Notes under the pieces: generated by a model
The model's input: only the letters and a program-made list of their open reading frames with translations
Told to the model about the DNA's origin: nothing
Database searches by the model: none
From: Parapristionchus giblindavisi
Lineage: Eukaryota > Nematoda > Chromadorea > Rhabditida > Diplogasteridae
Reading direction: 5' to 3'
Assembly: GCA_943737045.1 (NCBI GenBank)
Contig: CALSFV010000236.1
Span: forward strand, 248,001 to 312,000
DNA length: 64,000 nt
Shown here: in pieces, positions 33,053 through 44,545 of the stretch
Numbering within the stretch: position 1 is the stretch's first letter
Layout: the number at the start of each line of letters is the position of its first letter
Position numbers and translations under genes: made by a program

Positions 33053-33570
33053 AATGTGTTTAAAGTAACAGCAATCGAAAGCCACATATTGCCATGGTGA
33101 CGCCTTACATCTTTTCACCTAGCAAGAAGTGATTTGCATTAAAGGGAAAGTTACCTTTGTCAAAAACCCCACTTGAACGACAAGTCTCTCACAGCTAAAT
33201 CGGGCATATGGTAGATTGTTAATAGATTAAGAAAAAAATTAGGGCCCAAGGAGTAGCCCAAGGAGACCCATAAAGTGGAGTGGCCTGAATCAAAATTCTT
33301 GGCGCGATGTCCGGACTATGCTCGAGTCTTACAGATCCGGTCTCTTAATAGTGTGACATTCACACAGTTTCTCGTCACTGAACAATCGATTCTTTTGAAA
33401 TTTCTATCACAATTAGTGCACCCTCACTTGTCTTTCTTTTAGAGAATAATAGCTACGAATCATGAAAATTGGAAGGAAATGATTTTGCATTTCTGGTTCC
33501 GTAAGTAAATAGCCGTAACGCAAACACATCGGCCTTGTATTAAAACAAAAGATGCAGAACAATTTCGTAC
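33053..33570. other. Rearranged stretch between modules C and D of array 2
   Basis: Begins as the E6-E4 intron sequence found in other modules, switches at about 33150 to unique sequence (to about 33345), then resumes as the E3-E2 intron. E3 and E4 expected here are gone, leaving E2 33702-33571 as an orphan exon. Confidence 0.6.
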
Positions 33571-33954
33571 TGGTCTGAGAGGCGGCAGGAGCTGTCCCAT
33601 AGTCCGGAGAGGTTCTGATTCTTCACGAAGTCCAGTGAACTCGTCGTGCTCCAGGAACTCTTCGTTTGGTGGAGATGGAGTAGAGTATCGATGAGTTCCA
33701 GACTGAAGATAATATTGATCATTGTTTGAATGATTCCTGCTCTCTGTCTTTCTCTGAATACAAAAAGTAATGGCACATTTGTTGGTACATCCCAATTTGA
33801 GTGAAACGAGATCTAGTGATGAACGTTCATCATCGAAATAAGAGAAAAGCGATCTCAATCGCGAAAGTGACATAAAGTGTTACAAGTGGAAGAATAAATA
33901 TGCAATATATGAGGACAAGGCGAAAAAGATTGTGTAAAATAACAGCAAACCATT

Positions 33955-34469
33955 TCCTTCCGAGGTGGAATTCTCGCGATTTCTGGTAAGCTGACAAGGG
34001 AATGGCCTCAGTTCGCGGAAAGCAAACTGGATAAAATTTTGCATAGGCATAGCTAAACGTATTGTAAGAGCATCGGTAAAATTCAAAAATCCTGGCGTGC
34101 AAAAGCCGACTCAGAAAATCGTTCCAAAGCTTGGTCACATTTGTGAAAATTCCGCCTCAAAGCGATTTTTCGACTCATATTCTGTTCCTGAGTGAAGAGA
34201 ACAAGTGGAACGGTGGCAAAGTGGCCAGTATCTTGGGAATCTTAGCGAAAAATCGTTTTGAGGCAGAATTTTTAGGCGTGTGACCAAACTTTGGACCAAT
34301 TTTTTGGTACGGCTATTGCACGCCAGGATTTTTAGACTTCACCAATGATCTTACAATACGTTCAGCTGTGCCTATTCAAATTTTCATAAAGTTTGCTTTC
34401 CGCGAGCTGAGACCATTCCCTTGTGAGTCGTTGGCTTCTCTGTAGTGGTTGCTCACCCTCGACAATAGC
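33955..34469 (-). pseudogene. Exon E7 of module D, split by a CAAGGGAA element
   Basis: E7 sequence resumes on both sides of 33995-34423. Compared with E7 at 40411-40313 it also lacks one base in the TTCTCCTGTAG stretch and has lost the donor (the GTTCACCTTCGCGG block is deleted). Because neighbouring exons are in phase 0, skipping it would keep the frame. Confidence 0.8.
33995..34423. mobile_element. CAAGGGAA-ended element with TGA target duplication
   Basis: Ends CAAGGGAATG and CATTCCCTTG, TGA at 33992-33994 and 34424-34426. Empty sites in the same E7 exon at 15420, 40365, 51072 and 59195 read AAGCTGAGTCGTTGG or close to it. Arms share the CAGCTCGCGGAAAGC block with 6862-7360. Confidence 0.92.
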
Positions 34470-34594
34470 CTGGATACCACATCATGAATTCACCGTATAA
34501 CATAACATAATTTATCAGGGATCGCATAGTTGCGCTGATCAGACTTTAGGTATTAACCGTATGCACAGCAGTATTCAAAATGAAGAAAGATTGT

Positions 34595-34689
34595 GGGCAC
34601 TTCTTCGGTTTCTGGCCACCGATTGAAAAGATTGAAATGGGGCTGGGGTGAGGTGGGGTGGGGGTGGCCAGAAAACCGAAGAAGTGCCA
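34595..34689. repeat. GGCACTTCTTCGG short inverted-repeat MITE family
   Basis: Ends GGCACTTCTTCGGTTTCTGG and mirror, about 95 bp, in the E7-E6 intron. Relatives at the same intron position: 51247-51340, 55834-55925 and 59374-59465. A longer member lies at 39030-39395. Confidence 0.8.
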
Positions 34690-34764
34690 GACTGTGTATA
34701 CAAGTTTAAATCTCAAGAACGAAATCGCTGCTTTTGTTATTCACAAAGAAAAGAAAAAAGTTTT

Positions 34765-35935
34765 GGCTCTGTTCTACTTTACGGGTCCCATGGAAGTTTA
34801 CCGGTCCCAAGAAAGTTTACGGGTCCCATGAAAGTTTACCGGTCCCAAGAAATTATAACGGTCCCAAGAAATTTTAACGGTCGCATAAAACTTTACCGGT
34901 CCCATAAAACTTTACCGTTAACATACGAGTAGAAAATTCAGGAAAAGTAAGCGCTCTAACAAGGGAATGTTCTCAACTCACCATGGAGTTATGACTAGAG
35001 ACATATACCATTCGAACCGTCATGTGATTCTGTCTGGAAATCCGTTGAGTCTACTTGCCACGAGCTTCTGGTATTCGAAAAAATCGATAATGAAATGTTG
35101 TTTTTCGAGATTTAGCAGGCCTACATAAAATTCACTTCACTGCTTAATGAACCTTCTAGTGTAGTGCGATTAAAAATATATATTTTTGGGGAAAAAGCTG
35201 AAATAGACTTTGACTTAAATTTTATAAAATGTTTGCAAAAAATTGGATGTAAGGTGGGAACGAACCAATAACCAATTATAATACATGCATGCGCCTTGTA
35301 CACTACACCAGATGGTTCATTGAGAAGAGAAGTGAATATTAAGTTTACCTACAAAGCCTCGAAATACAACATTTCATTATCGATTTTCTCGAAAACCAGA
35401 AGCTCGTGGCAAGTAGACTCAACGGATTTCCAGACAGAATCACATGACGATTCGAATGGTATATGTCTCTAGTCATAACTCCATGGTGAGTTGAGAACAT
35501 TCCCTTGTAAGATTTTCATAACTTCATTCACTACGCTGTGCCAGTAATAGGATGAATGAGTACGTTTATATGACCATATCAGCATTTGTCATGTAATCGA
35601 GAGATTGAAGATGCAATGTGTTGTTCAGAAGTAGATATAGCACCCCACCTCTCTTTATCAATTAGCCGTTATCTCCTTTATTACACGATAAACTCTAATG
35701 AGTAATTGAGTTTTTACTATCAAAATGCAATGAAAAAAATAGAATGCAGAAAAAAAAACTAATTATTTCCGATTCATGGGACCGGTAAAGTTTCATGGGA
35801 CCGGTAAAGTTTTATGGGACCGTTAAAATTTCTAGGGACCGGTTAAATTTCATGGGACCGGTAAACTTTCATGGGACCCGTAAACTTTCTTGGAACCGGT
35901 AAACTTCCATGGGACCCGTAAAGTAGAAAAGAGCC
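34765..35935. mobile_element. Foldback element FB3 with minisatellite arms
   Basis: Exact 8-bp duplication AAAGTTTT (34757-34764 and 35936-35943). Inverted ends begin GGCTCTGTTCTACTTTACGG. Arms (34765-34920 and 35775-35935) are tandem units of the type GGTCCCATGAAAGTTTACC. It lies just outside the donor of E6 of module D. Contains the CAAGGGAA element 34960-35507. A weak relic of the same end is at 4189-4230. Confidence 0.88.
34960..35507. mobile_element. CAAGGGAA-ended element nested in FB3 (TAA duplication)
   Basis: Ends CAAGGGAATGTTCTCAACTC and mirror, TAA at 34957-34959 and 35508-35510. Both arms (about 190 bp) are nearly identical. No coding sequence. Confidence 0.9.
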
Positions 35936-36211
35936 AAAGTTTTCCCTTACCAAAATCATTTCCGGGTTAGGCATGGATTCGGATAGATAGTGTCGATGTT
36001 TCTCGATTACTTCTCTGATTGACCGAAATATCTGTGGAGAAAAATCCTTTTTTTCCTCAAATATATGCCAGATCACACTGTTTTTTCTTGATATAATGTG
36101 ACTAACAGTAACAGTAATTGAAAGACACAAATTGCTATGGTAACGCCTTACATCTTTTCACCTAGCATGAAGTGATTTGCATTCATGACGCATTGTCCTA
36201 TCAAATATATA

Positions 36212-37430
36212 CAGTAGACGACACAATTATATCATATTTCAGTATTTCCGTCATAAAATGCATAAAAGTGGGCAAATCTTTCCCAATTTTTTACAGGTAA
36301 TAATCCGTCTATGTATGGTTCTTTGGGCAATTACTTGTTGAAATACCACAAAAAGCAAAATTTTAAAAATTATTTTGCCAAAATTGTGAAATTGACGTTT
36401 TTCTGTTTTATTTTATAACAATTTTTATTTTATACTTGTTCTTTTTAATTCATGTTACCATTCATTATTTTATGATTTAGAGTATGGGTAGGCTTCGTGG
36501 AGCAGCCCGTTTAACATGGCAACATCAAAATACGATGGTATGAGGAGCCCAAAGAGGAGACACACAAGTGCAGCTTTCGCAGCAATTCAACTTGTCCCAA
36601 TCAACGATTTTCCAGGAGCAATTATTGGAACACGTAAACCTCACTGACTCGCCATGTCATCGATTGCAACCTCCTGCGGGCACTACGAAATAACACCCAA
36701 ATGTCGACAGTCATGATCAAATCGATCTCCCAGCCATCTGGAGAATCCAACTTGTCCCTCCACACTACTCAACGTAGTAAGAATGATGCTAGAGTCCATA
36801 CACGTTGCCCGGCTAAGAAGCCCTTCATCAGTCCAAAGAATCATGCATGAGAAAGTGGAGTGTGCATTCGCGTATCGACACCGGGGACCAGCAGAGTAGC
36901 GAAATGTGCCAGACTGCATGAATTTGACACTTTAGATCAAAAATCGATGACATGGCGAGTCAATGAGGTTTACGTGTTCCAATAATTGCTCCTGGAACGT
37001 TTCCAGGTCTGTAACGGGTAAGGAACTTGGAAAATTGTTGATTGGGACAAGTTGAATTGCTGCGAAAGCTGCACTTGTGTGTCTCCTCTTTGGGCTCCTC
37101 ATACCATCGTATTTTGCTGGTGCCATGTTAAACGGGCTGCTCCACGAAGCCTGCCCATACTCTAAATCATAAAATAATGAATGGTAACATGAATTAAAAC
37201 GAACAAGTATAAAATAAAAATTGTTAGAAAATAAAACAGAAAAACGTCAATTTCACAATTTTGACAAAATAATTTTTAAAATTTTGCTTTTTGCGGTATC
37301 TCAACAAGTAATTGCCCAAAGAACCATACATAGGCGGATTATTACCTGTAAAAAATTGGGAAAGATTTGCCCACTTTTAAGCATTTTATGACGGAAATAC
37401 TGAAATATGATATAATTTTGTCGTCTACTG
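36212..37430. mobile_element. TA-flanked palindromic Tc1/mariner-type element
   Basis: Ends CAGTAGACGACA and mirror, TA on both sides (36210-36211, 37431-37432). Empty site in the same intron elsewhere: TATATAACTTCCC. Arms of about 0.4 kb. The arms read MRSPKRRHTSAAFAAIQLVP in both orientations, and 36790-36840 reads CPAKKPFISPKNHA, resembling the Tc1-family stretch before the catalytic core. A transposase remnant folded on itself, not functional. Confidence 0.75.
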
Positions 37431-37642
37431 TAACTTCCCAGGTATATAACTTATAAGGTAAGATATATAACTTTCTTCCATCAACGTCTCTACAACAATC
37501 CCTGTTTCTACTGTACGTATACATTCTACTGTACGTATAAATGAGCATGTCAATAAACCCTATGACACGCACACTCATTTACTTAACAAATGTCACATAT
37601 TTTGAATGTATGGTAGGTAAAACAAATATTTAAAAATCTAAC

Positions 37643-38082
37643 CTCGGTCTTACATTCAGGGAGAATTCCCCATATGCAATTTCTCATGTTGTGAAGACTC
37701 TCATGTCGTTCTTCCTTGTAGAATGCTTTGTTCATACACATACAGTTTCTTATCCCTCTCTTCCACTTTGACGGAGCTCTGGGGCTAGCGAAGTAGGGCC
37801 ACTGCGTTCTGTAAATGATAATTGAAAAAAAACGTAAATAAGGATAAAAGAATGTCCTCAAAAGTAAAAGAAAAGTAAAAGGGACGAAATAGTCTCCGCT
37901 TTTCTTTTTTTCGTTGCTTCTGAACGGAACATTAAATGGCGAACATACTTTATGAAGTCGTATATGCCACGTAATTGAAGACGACAATTCGGACTGTTCT
38001 CGAGGGCCAATAGGGTAAGCATTACATAGGTAAATGGTGGTTTCTCGTAGTTCTTTATCTCCTTTTGTAGTTCGGTCGTCTT
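37643..38082 (-). CDS. Forkhead module D (E3 38082-37949, E4 37808-37643)
   Basis: Open, 100 codons. KPPFTYVMLTLLALENSP, GIYDFIK, then WKRGIRNCMCMNKAFYKEER and WGILPECKTE. KPPFTY is closer to the canonical KPPYSY start than the PPPFSY of modules A-C. Its E2 is at 38445-38314. Confidence 0.82.
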
Positions 38083-38445
38083 CTGAAAATATGAGTTAAT
38101 AGTATGACGTTCCCACAGTTTCTCGTCACTGAACAATCGATTTTTTTGAAATTTCTATCACAATTAGTGTGCACCCTCACTTGTCTTTCTTTTAGAGAAT
38201 AATAGCTACGAATCATGAAAATCGGAAGGAAATGATTTTGCGTGTCCGGTCCCGTAAGTAACATAAACACATCGGCCTTGTATTAAAACAAAAGATGCAG
38301 AACAATTTCGTACTGGTCTGAGAGGCGGAAGGAGCAGTCCCATAGGGCGATGAGAATCAGATTCCTCTCGAGGTCCACTGAACTCGTCCTGCTCCAAGTA
38401 CTCATCATGTTGTGGGGATGGAGTAGGGTATCGATGAGTTCCAGA

Positions 38446-40312
38446 CTGAAAATAATATTTGATAATATATTAAGAGGCATGTTCTCTAACACTCGATCAT
38501 ATTCGACCACCCCCTGACGCGTGCGCTAGATTTGAGAACTGTGGGTCCATACTTGGGTGTTAAGAGTGTCACCGGCACTTATTCCACAAAACAGAAAATT
38601 CATAAAATTCAATTTGAGTGCCTACTTTCACGGTAAATTTCTGAATTATTGCAGTTTGTCGACTCGAATGCTGCGACAATGAGCAAACGACAATGACAAT
38701 GTGAAGTTTCAGCATAGTAGAACTGAAATCCCGGCATTCGGCTCACTTTTGAAAAATCGATTTCCATGTCCCAGGGGTAATGGTAAAAAAAATAAATTTT
38801 CCGAAATAAACGATTTTCATATTGATTATGTACATTGCAAGGCACTAAGACAGAATGTTACAGAACGCAAATTGGAAACTGATTCAAACACAATTCTGAT
38901 TTTTCGCACGCATTCAGCACGAAAATTTTCGAAAAATGGTTGAAAGGAGAGATCAGCCATTGAGCATTGGCTGAATATTATTCACATCATTAGTACATCA
39001 CAATAAGCCGCAGAAATGAAAACATTACGGAACTTCTTCGGTTTCTGGCCACGCCCCCCCCCTCAACCCCCTACCCCTCCATTTCGATTTTTTAGATCGA
39101 GGGAGGACGATGTCCACAGGGGCGAAATGCTCCCCGAGCTCTCCTCAAAATGGGAGAGCTCTGAGAAGGAATCGAGTGTTTTTATAGGGAAATGGGGGGT
39201 GATATGAAAATGAAATTTAATTAGGATGAGAGAGCATGGGAAAAGAGGACACAAAACTCTCATTTCATCAGTCTATCAATCGTGATGCGGTTGGTTTTAC
39301 CACAACCGAGAAGAGGGTCGGTTACTACGTGAAATGATTGCGAGAGGAGAGAGGAGGAGGGGGGGGGGGGCGTGGCCAGAAACCGAAGAAGTGCCAACAT
39401 TTAAAACTTGAGAAATTTTGAATTCTTCGGTCCATGACCGTGAAAATCGAAATTTTCAAACTCATCCAAGTGATGGGCTTCTTGTTTCATTTTACTCGTC
39501 TCGCCTCAAAACTTTGAGTTGGCCACAATTCCGCACCAATCGTTTGGAAAATACAACATTTGTTCGCTTACCCCATCGCTGACGGAAATTCTAGCGAAAA
39601 ATTCGGCAACTGGGTCTAACGTGGAGAACCCAGTTTTAAGTGAAATCAAAGCAGAATTGCTTAGGCTACAATACCTGGTCGGTAAACTGGAGCAAACTAC
39701 AACAAGGGATGATGTGTCCGAAAAAAGCCAAAATTTTGAGTCAAAAAAGTGGTTCAGGAATCAACGCGCATTCGATGCTAATATTAAATTAGCATCGAAT
39801 GCGCGTTGATTCCTGAACCACTTTTTTTTACTCAAAATTTTGGCTCTGTGCACTCTAGACGCATTGCAAATGGTAGTTAGACTTCATCTCAGCAATTCGA
39901 GAATTATGATTTTTTAAACTTTTCGCAATTAAATTAATTTTTCTAATAGCCTGAGGGCAGAAACAGAAAATTTCAGCTGTTTTGTGTAATAAGAATCGGA
40001 ACATCATCTGGATTCGAGGTAGAGAATGAAGCAGAGTCATGTAGACTATAGATGACTTTCCGAGGTTGAATTCTCGCTTGATTAGGAATATCTCATCTTT
40101 TTACGCACACTGTCCTTTTTTGTTTCATTTCTTTTCTTTCGTTTCGACTTGAAAATCGAAAAGTGATGTTCAGTGAGTGTAGCAAGTGGTCGAAAACTAT
40201 TATATTTCAAACGAACAATTCTCCGTACAGGGTAATATTTCGAAGAATAAATAAGTAATAAATGAGGGCACGGCGAAAAAGATTATGCAAAAAATAACAG
40301 CAAATTGTTCAC
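38446..40312. other. Insert-rich stretch between modules D and E
   Basis: 38450-38840 matches 58215-58615 in array 3, so it predates the array duplication. It is followed by the MITE at 39030-39395, a perfect-looking hairpin at 39727-39844 and a short relic of E8 (about 40003-40045, matching the GGAAGAGAATGGAGCAGAATC region). No complete gene is seen. Confidence 0.6.
39727..39844. repeat. Near-perfect 118-bp hairpin
   Basis: GCCAAAATTTTGAGT through GCATCGAATGCG pairs with its mirror over about 55 bases with a short loop near 39785. Confidence 0.85.
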
Positions 40313-41017
40313 CTTCGCGGTTACATTTCCTTCCAAGGTGGAATTCTCGCGATTTCTGGTAAGCTGAGTCGTTGGCTTCTCCTGTAGTGGTAGCTCACCC
40401 TCGACAATAGCCTGGATACCACATCATGAAGTCACCGTATAACATAACATATTTTACCAGGGATCGCGTAGTTGCCTGATCAGGTACTCAACGTATGCAC
40501 ACCAGTATTCAAAATGAAGGAAAGAAGAAAAGGTATACACGACTTAAATTTCAATAACCAAATCCCTGTTTTTGTTATTAAAAAAAGAAAGGGAGAAAAT
40601 GTCGCTTACCAAAATCAATTCCGGGTTCGGCATGGATTCGGATAGATTGTGTCGATGTTCCTCGATTGCTTCTCTGATTGACCGAAATATCTGAAAAGAA
40701 AAATCCTTTTTTCTCAAATATATGCCAGATCACACTGTATTTTTTCATGATATACTGTGATTAACAGTAACAGTAATTGAAAGCCACAAATTGTTATGGT
40801 GACGCCTTACATCTTTTCACCTAGCATGAAGTGATTTGTATTCATGAGCATTGTCTGATCAAATTTTTTCCCAGGTATATAACTTATAAGGTAAGATATA
40901 TAACTTTCTTCCATCAACGTCTACAACAATCCCTGTTTCTACTGTATGCATACCTTCTACTGTACGTATGAATGAGCATATCAACAAAAACTTTGAATAA
41001 ATATTTAAAAATCTAAC

Positions 41018-42989
41018 CTCGGCCTTAAATTCAGGCAAAATTCCCCATATGCAAGATGTCCTCCCATGGAGACTCTCATGTCCCTCCTCATTGTAGAAGG
41101 CTTTGTTCATACACAGACAGTTTCTTATCGAGTTCTTCCAGTTTGACGGAGCTCTGGTGCTAGCGAAGTGGGGCCACTGTGTTCTGTAAATTAGAGTTGG
41201 CTATTCGGGGGTTGCGGGGACCGCAATGGCTCGTAAAATCATTGCGGGCCCGCAACCTCCAAGAGAGGCGAGGTGGAGCGATTGCGGTCGCTAAAAGTTT
41301 CGTAACGTCACTTCTGTAATATATATATGTGCGCGGGCAACACCAGACGGGTTTGAACTCGCGGCAGAGGTGATGAGAATGGGGCGTGGTCTCTATGCGG
41401 GCCCGCAATGCGACGCCGGCCCGCATTCACGTTGCGGGCCATTGCGGGCCCGCATCCCGAAACCCGAATACTCTCGTTTTTTCTCCCAGTAGGGCCCCAA
41501 AGTGGGCGTGGTCTAGCTCCCCCACTAGGATTCTAGGACAGGAGAGATGGCAAAGTGGTCGGATCTCTTCCTACTAGTTTCCTAAAAGATTTCCTAGTTG
41601 GATCCTAGACAAAAGCATGCGGCCGCCCGCATAAAACTGCGCATTTGATGCGGTGCAGCTTTTGCCGAGCGCGTTGCGGCCGACGCCGTTCACAAGTTTC
41701 TGTGTTTTTATATCCCTACATTTCTCAATTTGTTTTTGGTTATTCAATATTATACTATAATTACTTATATTGTTTCGTGATGCGTAGGCTTCAACTGCTA
41801 TAAATGTTACAAAAATAATTTAACGGATGAATCCGTTAACGTTCAATCCCAACCCTGATACACATGTACATATTCATATCTGTCTTTATCCATAATTATT
41901 ACAGGAAGGTGGAAGGCGTATGACGAATTATCTATTTTCCGGCCCCAGATCATCTTACAACTTAACAACTTTACTTGTTAGCAATTTAGAAACTACTTTT
42001 AGACATCCCTCACCTACCCGTACATGCGCGTATGGGTCGATTTCGGAATCTCCTCCGTAAACTTTGGCGTTTCCCTTGTTAGTAAAAACCAATTACATAA
42101 CATATTTAACATAACATAGTTTATATAATAGGGTGATTACTGTAACATTCCAGGAACGAGTACGCGTATCGCAATACAGTTGATATTCATCGTCCGCAAC
42201 CGCCTCAGAATGAGGCCGACGACTATTCTCCCAAAAATCCTTCATCTAATGCAATCCTATATTCTATAAAACTTTGTATGATTCTCTAGATCCCTCTAAT
42301 GCAGACATTTCGACCCTGTAATACTTTGATATAAGAATTTGTTTGATATTACTTTTAATGATTTACTTTTTACACTGTTATACCGATTTGTGTCAGTTGA
42401 TACGGTATTGATACTATACGTTTTCTCCTTCGTTGTTTGGAATATTGATATCATGCACTCTTGAATAAAAAAGTCATTTTACGATAATTCTCGCATCTAC
42501 AGCATCACATAGCAAGACCACGCCCCTCCCCCACTAGTTTCCCAGGACTATCTACTAGTGGTATCCTAGGAACAGAAGGGTTCCTAGTGGGGAACTAGGA
42601 AATCTCCCAAAAGTTTCCTAGCTAGCAACACACTGGGAAATATGCTGGGGCCCCACTGGGAGAAACAAACGAGAGTAGGCAACTCTACTGTAAATGATAA
42701 TTAGAAAAAATAAGTAAATAAGGATAAAGGAATATGCTCAAAAGTAAAAGAAAAGTAAAAGGGACGAAATAGTGCGTAAAACGGGGAGAGTTTTCTCTTC
42801 TCTCTTTTCTTTTCTTTTAGTGGCTTCTGAACGGAGCATAAAAGGTCGAACATACGTTATGAAGTCGTAGAGGCCACGGACTTGAAGACGACGATTCGGA
42901 CTGTTCTCGAGGGCCAATGAGATCATCATTGCATAGGAAAACGGTGGTGGCTCGTACTTCTTTATCTCATTTTGTAGTTCGATCGTGTT
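41018..42989 (-). CDS. Forkhead module E (E3 42989-42856, E4 41183-41018)
   Basis: Open, 100 codons although the intron holds a 1.5-kb hAT-like element. E3: PPPFSYAMMISLALENSP, then LYDFIT. E4: WKNSIRNCLCMNKAFYNEE, which keeps the NSIR of the canonical recognition helix, then WGILPEFKAE. First module of array 2, directly after E1 and E2. Confidence 0.82.
41192..42687. mobile_element. hAT-like element that duplicated a splice acceptor
   Basis: 8-bp duplication CTGTAAAT (41184-41191 and 42688-42695), ends TAGAGTTGGCTATTC and mirror with two mismatches. On the minus strand the duplicated 8-mer is ATTTACAG, the acceptor of E4. GC-rich ends contain repeated GCGGGCCCGCA and CCACTAGG motifs; an AT-rich middle includes an older relic (41817-41860). 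No transposase ORF is seen. Confidence 0.9.
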
Positions 42990-43646
42990 CTGAAAATATA
43001 AGTTCATAGTATGACGTTCCCACCGTTTCTCGTCACTAAACAATTGATTTTTTTTTGGAAATTTCTATCACAATTAGTGTGCACTCTCGCTTGTCTTTCT
43101 TTCAGAGAATAATATAAGAATCATGAAAATTGGAAGGAAATGATTTTGCGTTTCTGGTTCCGTAAGTAAATAGCCGTAATGTAACCACATCGGCCTTATA
43201 TTAAAATAAAAGATGCAAAACACTTTCGTACTGGTCTGAGAAGAGGAAGGAGCTGTCCCATCGGACGATGAGAATCAGATTCCTCTCGAGGTCCACTGAA
43301 CTCGTCCTGAACCAAGCACTCTTCGTGTGGTGGAGATGGAGTAGAGTATCGATCGGATACAGACTGTAAATAGTATTGATTATTATTTACTATTATTACT
43401 GCACTCTGGCTGCACAATCCCACTTTCCCTGACCATGAGTATGAGAAGTAATGGCACAGCGGAAGGTACAAAAATCTTATTTGCATGAACACGACGGAAG
43501 ATTTTTCGTAAATGAATAGGTAATGTGACATGTCCATAAATATACCTTCGTTGATACATTCACTCTATCGAAGTCGAGATTGTAGTATTTATTGTGAAGA
43601 TCACAATCCTGATACTGATGAATTGATGAAAACCCGAAATTCATCG

Positions 43647-44545
43647 CTGAAAATGCATTATTTTAAACGCCAAAGCTGATCAACATCAAGAGAACGGATC
43701 AGTAGATATGAAACTAATATGAACAAAGAAATATGTAAAGAAAGGCGAAAATAATAAACGTTTCTTCAAGGCACATGCTAATTAGACTCTCCACATACTC
43801 TCTCGTAGACCAAGAAAGCGAGAGAGTGTGGCTAGAGCGGAGTGTCGCAAATTTGCTTGGTATATCACGTTAAACTGTGTTGGACAGATTAGAAAGGCGC
43901 GATCAATAGCATGACTCTTCCGTTTCTAGACATGGGAAGGGGTCATTGATTGGGTCAACAGTTGGATTGACAAGATCAGCCAGAGGGCGCGATGTCGTTT
44001 CCTAAAGAATCCCTATAATTCCTTCCGTTTTTATGGTGTCATCTCTACGAAATCAATACAATGGTGGGATGAGTGTAGATTACATTTACATTGAATAATA
44101 CATTAATGTAAGTTGCGCCAGATGAAAATGAACCGGATAGTTCACCAATAAGTACAGACAACAGACACTTTCTGATTGTCTATTCCCCGTCTGATCGATA
44201 TATTATATCCTCCTCCCCTCCTCCCGGTTAGGAATATTCTCATTAAATGTACTTCAATCAATGTCTGATGCAGTTTAATTGAAAGAGTGTATCGCTCATC
44301 CACTTATTATATCTCTACATGTCACATGTACAGGTTGTACAAGTTAAGCAGGCTACATAAATGTCATATTGTTAGATCCTCTATCGATTTATGATATTAC
44401 CATATGATGTCATAGAATTGTGACATAATAATTTATATGTACTTATGATACATTTTATTGCATTAAAGTTTCGCATTGAAACCACACAGAGATGAAAGAT
44501 ACAAGAACAATCGAATAGAGCCAAATCTCATTTATCGGAAATGAT
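43647..44545. promoter_or_regulatory. Upstream region of array 2
   Basis: Counterpart of 8204-9457 without the TTAA element. No gene seen. E1 starts at 43644 two bases after the acceptor, and conservation with the other two copies continues throughout. Confidence 0.4.

Larger units (their letters stand above)
14861..43644 (-). pseudogene. Forkhead array 2: four-module forkhead gene, partly decayed
   Basis: Exons in transcript order: E1 43644-43546; module E: E2 43363-43232, E3 42989-42856, E4 41183-41018, E6 40690-40610, E7 40411-40313; module D: E2 38445-38314, E3 38082-37949, E4 37808-37643, E6 36031-35951, E7 34469-about 33955; E2 33702-33571; module C: E2 29193-29062, E3 28835-28702, E4 28264-28099, E6 16694-16614; module B: E3 16558-16425, E4 16280-16115, E6 15755-15675, E7 15470-15372, E8 15154-14861. 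One E1 and one E8 bracket four forkhead domains. Breaks: a TAG at 28218-28216 in E4 of module C, and E7 of module D is split by an element, has lost a base and lacks its donor. All other exons are open with good splice sites, so a shorter product or skipped exons remain possible. Confidence 0.65.
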
